From positions 3,348,001 through 3,412,000 of the forward strand of contig NZ_QUOT01000001.1 of assembly GCF_003390375.1 (NCBI RefSeq): DNA of 64,000 nt, given 5' to 3'. The translations under genes and the position numbers were made by a program. Of this stretch, positions 8,958 to 18,152 are shown in pieces. The notes beneath the pieces were generated by a model. That model was not told where the DNA came from. It did not search any database and worked only from the letters and a program-made list of their open reading frames with translations. Each line of letters opens with the position of its first letter. Position 1 is the first letter of the stretch. This DNA is from Thalassotalea euphylliae (GTDB lineage Bacteria > Pseudomonadota > Gammaproteobacteria > Enterobacterales > Alteromonadaceae).

Positions 8958-10274
8958 ATGTCTAACTCTGCTGTTAATCAATCTACGCCTAAACGCCAAA
9001 AGCGTATGGTGCCCTTACGCTATGTGTTAACGCCTATTGCGATAATATTTGCTGCCATCATCGTCTTGATTCTTGTCGGTATGATGGCGCCAAAGCCGCC
9101 GAAAAAGCCGGTTGAAACTCGTGCGCCACTAGTTGATGTACTAGCGCTTAGCCCTACCGATGTTCAATTTACCATTGCGAGTCACGGCTCTGTGATGCCA
9201 CGTACTGAAACTGTGTTGATTTCAGAAGTGTCGGGTATGGTCAGCAAAGTATCGGATAAATTTGTCGTTGGTGGCTTTTTTAGAAAAGGTGAACAGCTAC
9301 TTAAAATAGATGACGACACCTACCAAGTGGAAGTGCTGCAAGCGCAATCGCGCTTAGAATCGGCAGAAGCTGAGCTGGTTTCAGAACAAGCACGCTCTGA
9401 TCAAGCAAAAGACGAATGGCTACTAACCGGTAAAACACTTGAACAAGCGCCAATCCTTGCGCTGCGTATTCCCCAGCTACAAAAAGCTAAAGCCGATTTA
9501 ATTGCCGCCCAAGCCGATTTACGAGAAGCGCAGCGAAAACTGGCGCGTACTAGCATTGTTGCCCCATACGACGCGATGTTAAAAGCTAAGCGTGTTGACG
9601 TTGGCCAGTACATTACCATTGGTGCTGCACTAGCCGATACGTTTGCCATTGATTATGCCGAAGTGCGTTTGCCAGTCAAACTGCGCGATGTGCCATTTCT
9701 TGATTTACCTAAAATTAATCAAGTACACAGTGAAGGCTCTGCCGTGGAACTTTTCTCAGAGGTTGATAACTCTCGCCAAACGTGGGCGTCATTTCTAACT
9801 CGTTATGAAGGGGTTGTCGACACTTCATCTCGTGTTCATTACGTTGTTGCGCAAGTTGTTGACCCTTATGGCGTGCTTGACCTTAACCAAACAAACGAAA
9901 TTCGTATCGGCACCTTTGTTAACGCCAAAATCACTGGTAAGTCTGTTGATGGGGTTATCGCAATCCCACGAGGCGCGGTGCATAGCGCGAATACTATTTA
10001 CCTGATTGACGAAGCCAACAAGCTACATATTAAACAAGTACCAGTGCTGCGCTCTGACTTTGATTACGTTTATTCTCAGCAAGCGCTAGCAGCGAATAAT
10101 CGCCTAGTGCTGACTAACTTAGAAACCCCTGTTGAAGGAATGACGCTACGTGTGAATGGCGAGTGGCAGCCGGAGCAAAATACGAAAACTGAAGAGCAAG
10201 TTGCTGGCGATAGCAATGTTGAAGAAAGTGCTCAAGAAGAAGCGGAAGGAAGTACTGAGGGAACAGGTGTATGA
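8958..10274 (+). CDS. RND efflux periplasmic adaptor subunit (membrane fusion protein)
   Basis: A 438-residue HlyD/AcrA-type adaptor that links an inner-membrane RND pump to an outer-membrane channel. A basic start and one hydrophobic anchor (residues about 23-45) are followed by a beta/lipoyl half (SHGSVMPRTETVLISEVSG), an alpha-helical hairpin (LQAQSRLESAEAELVSEQARSD onward), the returning lipoyl half SIVAPYDAMLKAKRVDVGQY and a beta-barrel domain. The C-terminus is a Glu-rich tail. The stop overlaps the pump gene start by four bases (ATGA), so the two are translationally coupled. No outer-membrane partner gene is adjacent, so TolC supplied from elsewhere is inferred. Confidence 0.92.
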   Translation: MSNSAVNQSTPKRQKRMVPLRYVLTPIAIIFAAIIVLILVGMMAPKPPKKPVETRAPLVDVLALSPTDVQFTIASHGSVMPRTETVLISEVSGMVSKVSDKFVVGGFFRKGEQLLKIDDDTYQVEVLQAQSRLESAEAELVSEQARSDQAKDEWLLTGKTLEQAPILALRIPQLQKAKADLIAAQADLREAQRKLARTSIVAPYDAMLKAKRVDVGQYITIGAALADTFAIDYAEVRLPVKLRDVPFLDLPKINQVHSEGSAVELFSEVDNSRQTWASFLTRYEGVVDTSSRVHYVVAQVVDPYGVLDLNQTNEIRIGTFVNAKITGKSVDGVIAIPRGAVHSANTIYLIDEANKLHIKQVPVLRSDFDYVYSQQALAANNRLVLTNLETPVEGMTLRVNGEWQPEQNTKTEEQVAGDSNVEESAQEEAEGSTEGTGV

Positions 10275-13200
10275 CACAAGTAAAAGAAGAATTTACAGGG
10301 ATCATTGCTTGGTTTACCCGTAACAGTGTCGCTGCCAACTTGTTGATGGTGTTCATTCTGATTGCTGGGTTTATCTCGTTTCAGGGCTTAAACAAAAAAA
10401 TGTTTCCTGAATTTAACCCCAATAGTATTCAAATTGTAGTGCCGCACTTAGGAGCAGCACCTGAAGAAGTTGAACAGTCAGTTATTCTCAAAGTCGAAGA
10501 AGCGGTTGAGAATATTGAAGGCATCAAACGCATGGTCTCGACTGCTAGCGAAGGGGTTGGTCGTGTTGTTATTGAGCTGCAATCTGGGTACTCAATGGCT
10601 GAAAAGTTAGACGAAGTACAGCAGCAAGTTGATGCTATTACCACTTTTCCTGAGCAGGCAGAAAAGCCAATAGTGACGCGACAAGAGTTTAAAGGGCAAG
10701 TTATTTGGCTCTCGGTAAGCGGCAATATGGACAGGCGTGCCCGCCAAAACATGGCGCAAGATGTTCGTGATGAATTAATGGCATTGCCTAGCATCAATAG
10801 TGCAGAAGTGGTTGGTAGTCGTGATTATGAAATCAGTATTGAAGTATCTGAAGAAAAGCTTCAGCAATATGATCTGACGTTTGATGAAGTAAGCGCTGCG
10901 GTTAGACGTTCATCTATCGATTTACCGGGCGGTACCATTAAAACGGTCGGCGGTGATATTTCTTTGCGTGTTGAAGGGCAAGCCTATACCGGCCAGGAAT
11001 ACGGTGACTTGGTACTGCGCACCGCTGCAGATGGCACCCGTTTAGTACTTGCAGACGTTGCTAATATTGTTGATGGCTTTGTTGAAAGAGAAGACTTCGC
11101 ACGATTTAATGGCGAGAACACGTCGAGCATTATGGTGCAGTCTACCGGTGATCAGAACGATTTAGAAATCGCTGAACAAGTACATTCCTATGTTGCGAAA
11201 AAGAACGAGCAACTGCCGCAAGGGGCTAAGCTTACTGCTTGGGGAGACTCCTCTTTTTATCTGAAAGATCGCCTAGACATGATGATCTCCAATATGATGT
11301 TAGGTGCGTTATTAGTGTTCTTGGTGTTAACACTATTTTTAAGATTGCGCGTTGCTTTCTGGGTAATGCTGGGTATTCCCATCAGCTTTTTTGGTGCCTT
11401 TATTTTAATGCCAATTATGGGCGAGTGGTCGGTCTCAATTAACCTGCTTAGTTTATTCGCCTTTATTATGGTGCTCGGGATTGTGGTTGATGACGCGATA
11501 GTGATTGGCGAAAGTGCCTACACAGAAATTCAGCGTTCGGGCCATTCCACTGACAACGTGATTAAAGGCACGCTTCGCGTTGCCATGCCTGCCACCTTTG
11601 GAGTTTTAACAACAATTGCTGCGTTTGCGCCACTGTTATTTATTGATGCCACATTTGCTGCGTTTTTCCGTGCCATTGCGCTTGTCGTCACTTTTTGCCT
11701 GATATTCTCGCTAATTGAATCAAAATGGATATTGCCAGCGCATTTAGCACACATGAAATATGTGCCGTTAAAAGAGAATCCCAATGCGTTCGAGCGTTTT
11801 CAAATGCGCTTTAAAGCAGGCCTAGACAACTTTATTCACAATACCTACAAGCCTCTACTCGAAAAAGCGTTAGTGGCTCGCTACAACACAATTGCGACCT
11901 TTATTGCGGCGCTACTGTTAGCACTTGGGTTAATTATTGGTGCTTTTGTCAAAGTTGAAGTCTTTCCGAATGTACCGAGTGACTTTATTCAAGGTAATTT
12001 AACCTTGGTCGATGGCAGCGCTGTGAGTGAGCGCAACAAAGCGATAGAGCGTATCAAGCAAGCGGCGTTTGATGTTGCCGAAGAGAATAAAATTGATGGC
12101 GTTTCGTTTATTAAGCATTCCATGGTTTTTACTAACGGAAATACCAGTGCGAGCTTTTTATTGGAGCTAGTCAAGCCTGAACAACGTGAGCTAAACGCTT
12201 ATGATATTGAAAAACTGTGGCGTGAAAGAATTGGCGAAATCCCTGGCGCAAAAGAAATTCGCTTTTTTGCCGGTACTAACGTTGGCGGTGGTGCTGCGCT
12301 GGAGTTTCAGTTAACGGGTCGCAACGATATTGAATTAGAGGCGGCAGCAGAGCGAATTATGGATAAGCTTGGCGCTTATGATGGCGTTTATGATATTCGC
12401 AACTCGTTTAGTCGTGGCTCGCAAGAAATTAAACTAAGCATTAAACCTGAAGCGGAAGTGCTAGGTTTAACGCTGTCAGACTTAGCGAAACAAGTGCGTC
12501 AGGCATTCTATGGTGAAGAAGCACAGCGTATTCAACGTGGCCGCGACGAACTTAAAGTGATGGTGCGCTATCCAAAAGAAGATCGATTATCGGTAACGGA
12601 TCTAGAGGATATGTGGATTCGTACCAGCAGTGGTGAGCAGGTACCATTTTATCAAGTGGCTGATATTAGCTTAGGGCAAGGGTTTTCAACCATTACGCGC
12701 GTGAATCAAAAACGCTCGATTACGGTGTCTGCGGATATCGACAGTGAGAAAATTGAATCGCGCAAAGTGCTTTCTGAAATGAATGAAGAAATCATTCCAG
12801 ATATTTTGGCGGATTACCCATCGGTTAGCTATGGTGTTGAAGGAGCAAGTAAAGAGCAGGCAGACTTCTTGCGCCAACTTGGCATTGCCGGCTTAGGTGC
12901 GCTGTTCTTAATTTATGGTTTAATAGCCATTCCGACCAAGTCTTATGTGCAACCCTTGGTGATTATGTCGGTGATCCCGTTTGGTATTATTGGTGCTATT
13001 GTCGGGCACTTTTTATTGGGTAAAACCATTAATATGATGTCGATCTATGGGTTTATCGCACTGACGGGTGTTGTGGTTAACGACAGCTTGATATTAGTTG
13101 ACTTTATTAATCGTGCTAAAGGTACTGGCCAACGCATGATCGATGTTGTTATTAACGCCGGTACTGAGCGCTTTAGGGCAATATTGTTGACCTCGCTAAC

Positions 13201-13417
13201 CACTTTCTTTGGTATATTCCCGCTTTACTTTGAAGGTAGCTTGCAGGCGCAGTTTATTATCCCAATGGCTATTTCACTGGGTTTTGGCATTATGTTCGCG
13301 ACAGTTATTACCTTGTTCCTAATTCCCGCCTTGTATTTAATTAAGGAAGATATTCAAGGACTATTTACAAAAAAGAATACCAACTTGGGTGATGCTAACC
13401 AAGCCCCATTGTCGTAA
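10271..13417 (+). CDS. RND efflux pump permease (AcrB/AcrD/AcrF superfamily)
   Basis: A 1048-residue proton-driven exporter with the duplicated RND layout: TM1 at about residues 19-36, a large periplasmic loop, TM2-6, a second loop, then TM7-12. The proton-relay pair is seen in TM4 as GIVVDDAIVIGES. The matching TM10 segment reads GVVVNDSLILVDFINR. The family motifs LGIPISFFGAF and RVAMPATFGVLTT are present. It lies within the branch of proteobacterial RND pumps of unassigned substrate found beside a single adaptor, so the drug or metabolite exported is unknown. It is co-transcribed with the upstream adaptor. Confidence 0.93.
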   Translation: MTQVKEEFTGIIAWFTRNSVAANLLMVFILIAGFISFQGLNKKMFPEFNPNSIQIVVPHLGAAPEEVEQSVILKVEEAVENIEGIKRMVSTASEGVGRVVIELQSGYSMAEKLDEVQQQVDAITTFPEQAEKPIVTRQEFKGQVIWLSVSGNMDRRARQNMAQDVRDELMALPSINSAEVVGSRDYEISIEVSEEKLQQYDLTFDEVSAAVRRSSIDLPGGTIKTVGGDISLRVEGQAYTGQEYGDLVLRTAADGTRLVLADVANIVDGFVEREDFARFNGENTSSIMVQSTGDQNDLEIAEQVHSYVAKKNEQLPQGAKLTAWGDSSFYLKDRLDMMISNMMLGALLVFLVLTLFLRLRVAFWVMLGIPISFFGAFILMPIMGEWSVSINLLSLFAFIMVLGIVVDDAIVIGESAYTEIQRSGHSTDNVIKGTLRVAMPATFGVLTTIAAFAPLLFIDATFAAFFRAIALVVTFCLIFSLIESKWILPAHLAHMKYVPLKENPNAFERFQMRFKAGLDNFIHNTYKPLLEKALVARYNTIATFIAALLLALGLIIGAFVKVEVFPNVPSDFIQGNLTLVDGSAVSERNKAIERIKQAAFDVAEENKIDGVSFIKHSMVFTNGNTSASFLLELVKPEQRELNAYDIEKLWRERIGEIPGAKEIRFFAGTNVGGGAALEFQLTGRNDIELEAAAERIMDKLGAYDGVYDIRNSFSRGSQEIKLSIKPEAEVLGLTLSDLAKQVRQAFYGEEAQRIQRGRDELKVMVRYPKEDRLSVTDLEDMWIRTSSGEQVPFYQVADISLGQGFSTITRVNQKRSITVSADIDSEKIESRKVLSEMNEEIIPDILADYPSVSYGVEGASKEQADFLRQLGIAGLGALFLIYGLIAIPTKSYVQPLVIMSVIPFGIIGAIVGHFLLGKTINMMSIYGFIALTGVVVNDSLILVDFINRAKGTGQRMIDVVINAGTERFRAILLTSLTTFFGIFPLYFEGSLQAQFIIPMAISLGFGIMFATVITLFLIPALYLIKEDIQGLFTKKNTNLGDANQAPLS

Positions 13418-13455
13418 GGCTTTTGGGGCACCCATAAAATAAAAAAGAGATAGTT

Positions 13456-14598
13456 ATGATGAATAAGCTTTTAAAACAATCGCTGTTCCTTGGTGCGATG
13501 ACGATATCGGCAGTTTGTGGTGCCTTTGAAACCCCACAAATTGCTGACAATAGTGATCAAAAGCATTACCAAACCAAGATGTACGCTCAAGGCGTTGAGA
13601 TTCCTTGGGGAATGACACAATTGCCAAGTGGCGACTTACTAGTGACTGATCGCAAAGGCGAATTACGAGTGATACGTGATGGCAAATTACTTGCCGACAA
13701 AGTGGGTGGGCTACCTGAGATTGTTGCCCAAGGGCAAGGCGGTTTGCTCGATATTGCTTTGCACCCAGATTACGAAAAGAATGGCTGGCTCTACATTACT
13801 TTTGCGAGCCCTCAAGGGGAAGGTGAAGGTACAAACACAGCCTTGATGCGTGCTAAATATGACGCCAAAAACATTACCATTACGCATCAAAATATGCTTT
13901 ACAAAGGTAGTGATAATACGACTAAGCGCCACCACTTTGGTAGTCGAATTGCCTTTGATGATAAAGGCTATGTTTACTTCTCGATAGGTGATCGCGGTGA
14001 ACGTGATCGCAAGCCGCAAGATTTATCACTTGATGGCGGTAAAGTGTATCGTCTTCATGATGATGGCCGCATTCCAACAGATAACCCATTTGTCGGGCAA
14101 GCAAATGCAAAAACTGCGACTTATTCATATGGTCATCGCAATCCGCAAGGTATGGCAAAGCACCCCAAAACAGGTGAAATTTGGTTACACGAACACGGAC
14201 CCAAAGGTGGTGATGAAATTAACTTAGTGGCGGCAGGTAAAAACTATGGCTGGCCAGTGATTAGCTATGGGGTTAATTACAGTGGCAGTAAGTTTACAGA
14301 ACTCACTGAAAAGCGTGGCATGGAGCAGCCTTTGCACCATTGGACGCCTTCCATAGCACCGTCAGGTATGGTGTTTGTCACCAGTGATAAATACCCACAT
14401 TGGCAAGGTAAAATATTAGTGGGCTCGCTGAAGTTTCATTACTTAGTGCTGGTAGATGTGACGGAAAATAGTGTTAAAGGTCAATCAAAAATATTTGAAG
14501 GTATTGGCCGAGTGCGCAGTCTTATGCAAGGTAACGATGGCTATTTGTACGTGGGTACTGATGGCGGCGGTATAAAACGTATTGAGCCTAAAAATTAA
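13456..14598 (+). CDS. PQQ-dependent sugar dehydrogenase (YliI/soluble glucose dehydrogenase family)
   Basis: A 380-residue secreted six-bladed beta-propeller. A cleavable signal peptide ends near VCGAFE (residues 1-24). Typical family segments are IPWGMTQLPSGDLLVTDRKG, GQGGLLDIALHPDY, HHFGSRIAFD, FSIGDRGERD, YGHRNPQG, WLHEHGPKGGDE and GKNYGWPV; the conserved His, Arg and Asp in these surround PQQ and Ca in characterised homologues. Aldoses would be oxidised in the periplasm with electrons going to the respiratory chain. It starts 38 bases after the RND pump and may be read from the same transcript. No PQQ biosynthesis genes lie in the window. Confidence 0.88.
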   Translation: MMNKLLKQSLFLGAMTISAVCGAFETPQIADNSDQKHYQTKMYAQGVEIPWGMTQLPSGDLLVTDRKGELRVIRDGKLLADKVGGLPEIVAQGQGGLLDIALHPDYEKNGWLYITFASPQGEGEGTNTALMRAKYDAKNITITHQNMLYKGSDNTTKRHHFGSRIAFDDKGYVYFSIGDRGERDRKPQDLSLDGGKVYRLHDDGRIPTDNPFVGQANAKTATYSYGHRNPQGMAKHPKTGEIWLHEHGPKGGDEINLVAAGKNYGWPVISYGVNYSGSKFTELTEKRGMEQPLHHWTPSIAPSGMVFVTSDKYPHWQGKILVGSLKFHYLVLVDVTENSVKGQSKIFEGIGRVRSLMQGNDGYLYVGTDGGGIKRIEPKN

Positions 14599-14644
14599 TG
14601 GGTAATTAACCCAGCTGAAGATACTTAATGGTTGTGTTTTATAA

Positions 14645-14675
14645 TGCTAGCTCGCTACCAATACGCGAGCTAGCA
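14645..14675. terminator. Hairpin after the sugar dehydrogenase, probable transcript end
   Basis: Perfect 11-base inverted repeat TGCTAGCTCGC / GCGAGCTAGCA with a 9-base loop. No continuous T run follows on either strand, so it is either a weak intrinsic terminator or an RNA-stabilising 3' hairpin. Confidence 0.45.
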
Positions 14676-14718
14676 CATGCTTTATGTTGTTAAAGCATCT
14701 TGCATATTTTTAACAAAA

Positions 14719-14752
14719 AGTTCCTTATTTTCAGAAGTTTGGGAACTATAAT
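14719..14752 (+). promoter_or_regulatory. Candidate promoter with operator-like inverted repeat before the TPR gene
   Basis: A perfect -10 hexamer TATAAT lies at 14747-14752, overlapped by GGAACT (14742-14747), the right arm of an inverted repeat whose left arm AGTTCC is at 14719-14724. The arms bracket the -35/-10 spacer, and no good -35 is visible. This layout fits an activator- or repressor-controlled promoter; the protein is unknown. Confidence 0.35.
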
Positions 14753-14793
14753 TAACTATTTCGACACAACAGTAATTTCAAGTTATTAATTAA

Positions 14794-16107
14794 ATGAATA
14801 TTTTTCGCGTTCTTACCGCGTTTTTCTTGCTGTGCAATACTGCTATTGGTGCTTCGTTTGACGTAGAAGACCCCCACATTTGTAAGCATACCTTGGCTAA
14901 ATACAAACAATCGATAGCGCAACAAGATTCAGCGCTTGATGGCTTAATCAATGCGGTGTTGTTACATTGCCAAGATCAGCATCAAGCCTCCATCGAGGCA
15001 TTGAGCCCTGTGCTATCAAAGCCTGCAGACTTGTCTAGCAAACAACTGACTTACGCCTATATATTGCAAAGTGTTAATTTAAATAATATTGCCGATGACA
15101 ATAGCTGTGCGGCTGCAAAGCTTTCGATGGCGCATGGCATGAATAGCAATAGCGAGCTGCTTTCTATTCGTGCTGAGTTGAATTACTTCTCGTTCTGCAA
15201 TGTTTATGACGACAACACTCAACATGCACTGAAGCGCTTATATGAGCTTAATCAAATCGCCGCCAATATGGATAGTTTGAGCTTACAATTGGTGATTCAC
15301 AACCAGTTATCATTTGTGTATTACATGTTAGAGCAAAACCAGCTTTCTGCTGAAGAAGCAGAAAAGGCACTGGCATTAAGTGAACAATTGGCTGCTGATG
15401 ATTACTTGCTCACGTTGTTTAATTTGATAGATGCATATTTGGATGCAAAAGAACTCAGCTTGGCAGAGCAACGTTTGGCATTGTATGAAGAGCGCTTAGC
15501 GAGTTCACAAAGTGAATTCGAACACTACTTGTTTCATTATGCAAAAAGCTATTTAGCTTACCTGCAAGCTGATTACCGCAAAGTATTAACAGTGCAGAGC
15601 CAGTACTTTGAGAAAACTGATTTTAGCTCTCCCTCGTTTGATGAGAAATTAGCAATTCTTAAGGGCTTGTCGTGCTGGCAATTAGCCCAGTACGAATGCA
15701 TGGAGCAGACAATAAAACAACACTTTTCGCAATATATTGCTAATGATGGTGAACAAGCAATTAGCCGTTTAGGGCTTTATGAGTTGCTGATTCATTGGCA
15801 CACATACCAGCAAGATCATCGCTCCTTAAATAAGGCACAGCAAGGTTATTTTAATTTAGCTAACGATAAACTTATTCGGCAGCAGCAAGCGGCCAAAGTG
15901 TTAGGGGTTGCTAAGCTCAACAATGAAGTGATCCGCTTAAATTCGGAAGGTGTGCATAAGCAACTAGTGGCGCAAAACCAGACATTGCAAAACTACCGCG
16001 TACTTATCGGTGTTATTGGTACTTTATTAGTGATAGTTACGCTGGCTTACTTACATTTACGTCGCAGAGTAAGCCAACAAGTGTTAAGAATTAACGAGTT
16101 GAAGTGA
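14794..16107 (+). CDS. Secreted TPR-like protein with C-terminal membrane anchor, output domain missing
   Basis: A 437-residue protein. Residues 1-19 form a signal peptide (FRVLTAFFLLCNTAIGA). A long alpha-helical region follows, built of TPR-like pairs such as LSFVYYMLEQNQLSAEEAEKAL and YAKSYLAYLQADYRKVL. One TM helix lies at about 403-421 (VLIGVIGTLLVIVTLAYL), then a short basic coiled start (RRRVSQQVLRINELK) and a stop. This is the architecture of periplasmic TPR sensors of GGDEF or histidine-kinase proteins, cut off exactly where the cytoplasmic output domain would begin. It may be a natural stand-alone anchor protein or a remnant. No Shine-Dalgarno sequence is visible. The stop overlaps the convergent HDOD gene by 17 bases. 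Confidence 0.65.
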   Translation: MNIFRVLTAFFLLCNTAIGASFDVEDPHICKHTLAKYKQSIAQQDSALDGLINAVLLHCQDQHQASIEALSPVLSKPADLSSKQLTYAYILQSVNLNNIADDNSCAAAKLSMAHGMNSNSELLSIRAELNYFSFCNVYDDNTQHALKRLYELNQIAANMDSLSLQLVIHNQLSFVYYMLEQNQLSAEEAEKALALSEQLAADDYLLTLFNLIDAYLDAKELSLAEQRLALYEERLASSQSEFEHYLFHYAKSYLAYLQADYRKVLTVQSQYFEKTDFSSPSFDEKLAILKGLSCWQLAQYECMEQTIKQHFSQYIANDGEQAISRLGLYELLIHWHTYQQDHRSLNKAQQGYFNLANDKLIRQQQAAKVLGVAKLNNEVIRLNSEGVHKQLVAQNQTLQNYRVLIGVIGTLLVIVTLAYLHLRRRVSQQVLRINELK

Positions 16108-16942
16108 GTACTTCGTCGAGGTCTTCTAATAAATCTTGATAGTCATATTCATCGCAGTCTAGTACGGTGAATATGCTGTCTTGCAGGTATTGCCAGTCTG
16201 ATGATGGCCTGAAATATTTGTGCTGGTGAACAATATTTTCCGCCATTTTTAAAATCGCAAACGCAAGTTGCGTTTCGCTACCGTCGAGTTTCGCAAGAAA
16301 GTCTCTCTCGTGGTGACGCAATATTAACTGACAAATATCTGTTGGCAGACGCCATGACGTTGCGACGTAGTAACCTATCGTTGCATGACTCACTTGATAC
16401 GCCTTTTCTTCAATTTTAGTGATCACTTCACTAGGGTTCTTTTCTGCGAAATCGAGCACCTGCTGATAATTGTTATATTTGATTGCCATCACTGGAATAC
16501 CGCAGTCGTGAAACAATCCAAGTGTGAATAGTTTTTCTTTGGCTATTCGTCGGCGGAGCTTTTGCCCAATAAATACCGCAGTGTTAGCGATATTGCTAGC
16601 GTTATCCCAAAAGCTTTCAAGCGATATGCTACAGCCCTGCTGGTTAAAACTTTTTCGAATTAAGTCACTGGTGACTAACGAAACAATACCGTTAAGGCCG
16701 ATATACTTAACAGACTTTGGAATGTCAGCTATTTTTCGGGATAGACCGTACAGCGGGCTATTAATGGTTTTAAGCACTTTTGCACTTACAGAAATGTCTT
16801 GAGCAATAAGCTCGGCAATTTCGTCTAAGTTCGGTTCACCTTGTTTGACTTTTTCTTGCAGCTCGAGCAATAAGCTCGGCTGAGCTGGAACAGAAAAACC
16901 ACGGCCAATGTCTTTTAAAACCGACTCGTCAACTTGTAGCAT
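16091..16942 (-). CDS. HDOD domain protein
   Basis: A 283-residue single-domain protein of the HDOD family (an HD-related output domain used in signalling). Signatures are FSVPAQPSLLLELQEKV, the segment IAQDISVSAKVLKTINSPLYG, SVKYIGLNGIVSLVTS, LGLFHDCGIPVMA with an HD pair, and LPTDICQLILRHHE. I start at Met 16942 because the conserved region begins shortly after; a TTG at 17029 would add 29 residues of unlikely composition. It is divergent from the ATP-grasp gene. HDOD proteins act in regulatory networks such as c-di-GMP or motility control, but the partner here is unknown. Confidence 0.85.
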   Translation of the reverse strand: MLQVDESVLKDIGRGFSVPAQPSLLLELQEKVKQGEPNLDEIAELIAQDISVSAKVLKTINSPLYGLSRKIADIPKSVKYIGLNGIVSLVTSDLIRKSFNQQGCSISLESFWDNASNIANTAVFIGQKLRRRIAKEKLFTLGLFHDCGIPVMAIKYNNYQQVLDFAEKNPSEVITKIEEKAYQVSHATIGYYVATSWRLPTDICQLILRHHERDFLAKLDGSETQLAFAILKMAENIVHQHKYFRPSSDWQYLQDSIFTVLDCDEYDYQDLLEDLDEVLTSTR

Positions 16943-17080
16943 CTTGGGTTGAAAATCATTTGAAAATACAGATATCCGCCTATAGTAAAACGACCGATAA
17001 AAAAAATCATGCCCAATGTTTGTATTCAATAGTTTTTAATGCAATATAAAGCCCGAAAAGCAAAAAGAACGAGAGCAAGA

Positions 17081-17956
17081 ATGAAACGTTGTGCAATTTT
17101 ATCTATGGACAGTTTGGCCGATTTTGAAGCTTATGATCACCTGCTTGAAGAGCCACTGGCCGAACTTGGCTGGCAAATGCAAATGGTTTCTTGGCGCGAT
17201 GATCAAGTTGATTGGGATGATTTTCATGCAGTGATTGTGCGTTCCCCTTGGGATTATCAAGACGATGCCGACAAGTTTATCGCTGTTCTTGAGAAGATAG
17301 AGCAATCCACAGCCCACCTTGAAAACAGCCTAGTGGTGATGAAGTGGAATATCGACAAACGCTATTTAAAAGAGCTTGAAGCAAAACACGTCAATATAGT
17401 GCCAACCTTATGGCGAGAGCACTTTGATGGTAGTGAGATTCCGGCATTTTTTGAACATTTTGGTGTTGAACAAATCGTCATAAAGCCGCGAATCTCAGCC
17501 AATGCTGATAATACTTTTTGGCTAAAAAAAGCCAGTTATCAAGACAGTTTAGTAGCATTAACAGAGGCCTTTGCTAGTCGTAATTTTATGATTCAGCCGT
17601 TTATGGCAAGCGTTATTGAGGAAGGTGAGTTTTCACTGTTTTATTTTGATGGCAACTATAGTCACGCGATTTTAAAAACACCTAAAAAGGATGACTTTCG
17701 CGTCCAAGAAGAGCACGGTGGCCGTTTGGCAGCGATTGAACCTGAGCCAGAATTAATGCGTCAAGCAAACCTCTCACTTGCTGCAATTAGTGACATGCCA
17801 TTATACGCGCGAGTCGATTTTGTACGCAGCGGTGATTCATTTGCGCTAATGGAGGCTGAGTTAATCGAACCTTCTTTGTATTTTAATATGGATAATAACT
17901 CAGCTACGCGTTTTGCTCAGGCTTTCGTAGCTAAGATGCAAAGGTTGTCAATATAA
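17081..17956 (+). CDS. ATP-grasp fold ligase-like protein (RimK/DcsG-like)
   Basis: A 291-residue protein with the layout of small ATP-grasp enzymes related to glutathione synthetase, RimK and the cycloserine ligase DcsG. The N-terminal part has VIVRSPWDYQDD, and the segment VVMKWNIDKRYLKELEAKHVNIVPT is typical of this group. The grasp half has VIKPRISANADNTF, FMIQPFMASVIEEGEFSLFYF and a metal-binding-like region ARVDFVRSGDSFALMEAELIEPSLYF. Such enzymes join a carboxylate to an amine through an acyl-phosphate. Acceptor and product are unknown. I start at Met 17081; an ATG 42 bases upstream adds a Lys/Arg-rich stretch. Confidence 0.8.
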   Translation: MKRCAILSMDSLADFEAYDHLLEEPLAELGWQMQMVSWRDDQVDWDDFHAVIVRSPWDYQDDADKFIAVLEKIEQSTAHLENSLVVMKWNIDKRYLKELEAKHVNIVPTLWREHFDGSEIPAFFEHFGVEQIVIKPRISANADNTFWLKKASYQDSLVALTEAFASRNFMIQPFMASVIEEGEFSLFYFDGNYSHAILKTPKKDDFRVQEEHGGRLAAIEPEPELMRQANLSLAAISDMPLYARVDFVRSGDSFALMEAELIEPSLYFNMDNNSATRFAQAFVAKMQRLSI

Positions 17957-18152
17957 CGCGAGCCAATAGCGATTATTACCAAGTAACGCTATTGAAATAA
18001 TTAGCTAAATTCGCTAGCGTAGTAGGTTGCATGTTAAGCACTTTTGACCACATCGTGCTTGTTACCTACTTACGCTGGGTTGACACGAGGTTAATCATTC
18101 ACTCTTACATGCATGCTAATCACTAAAATAACAAAAATAACGGATTATTGTG

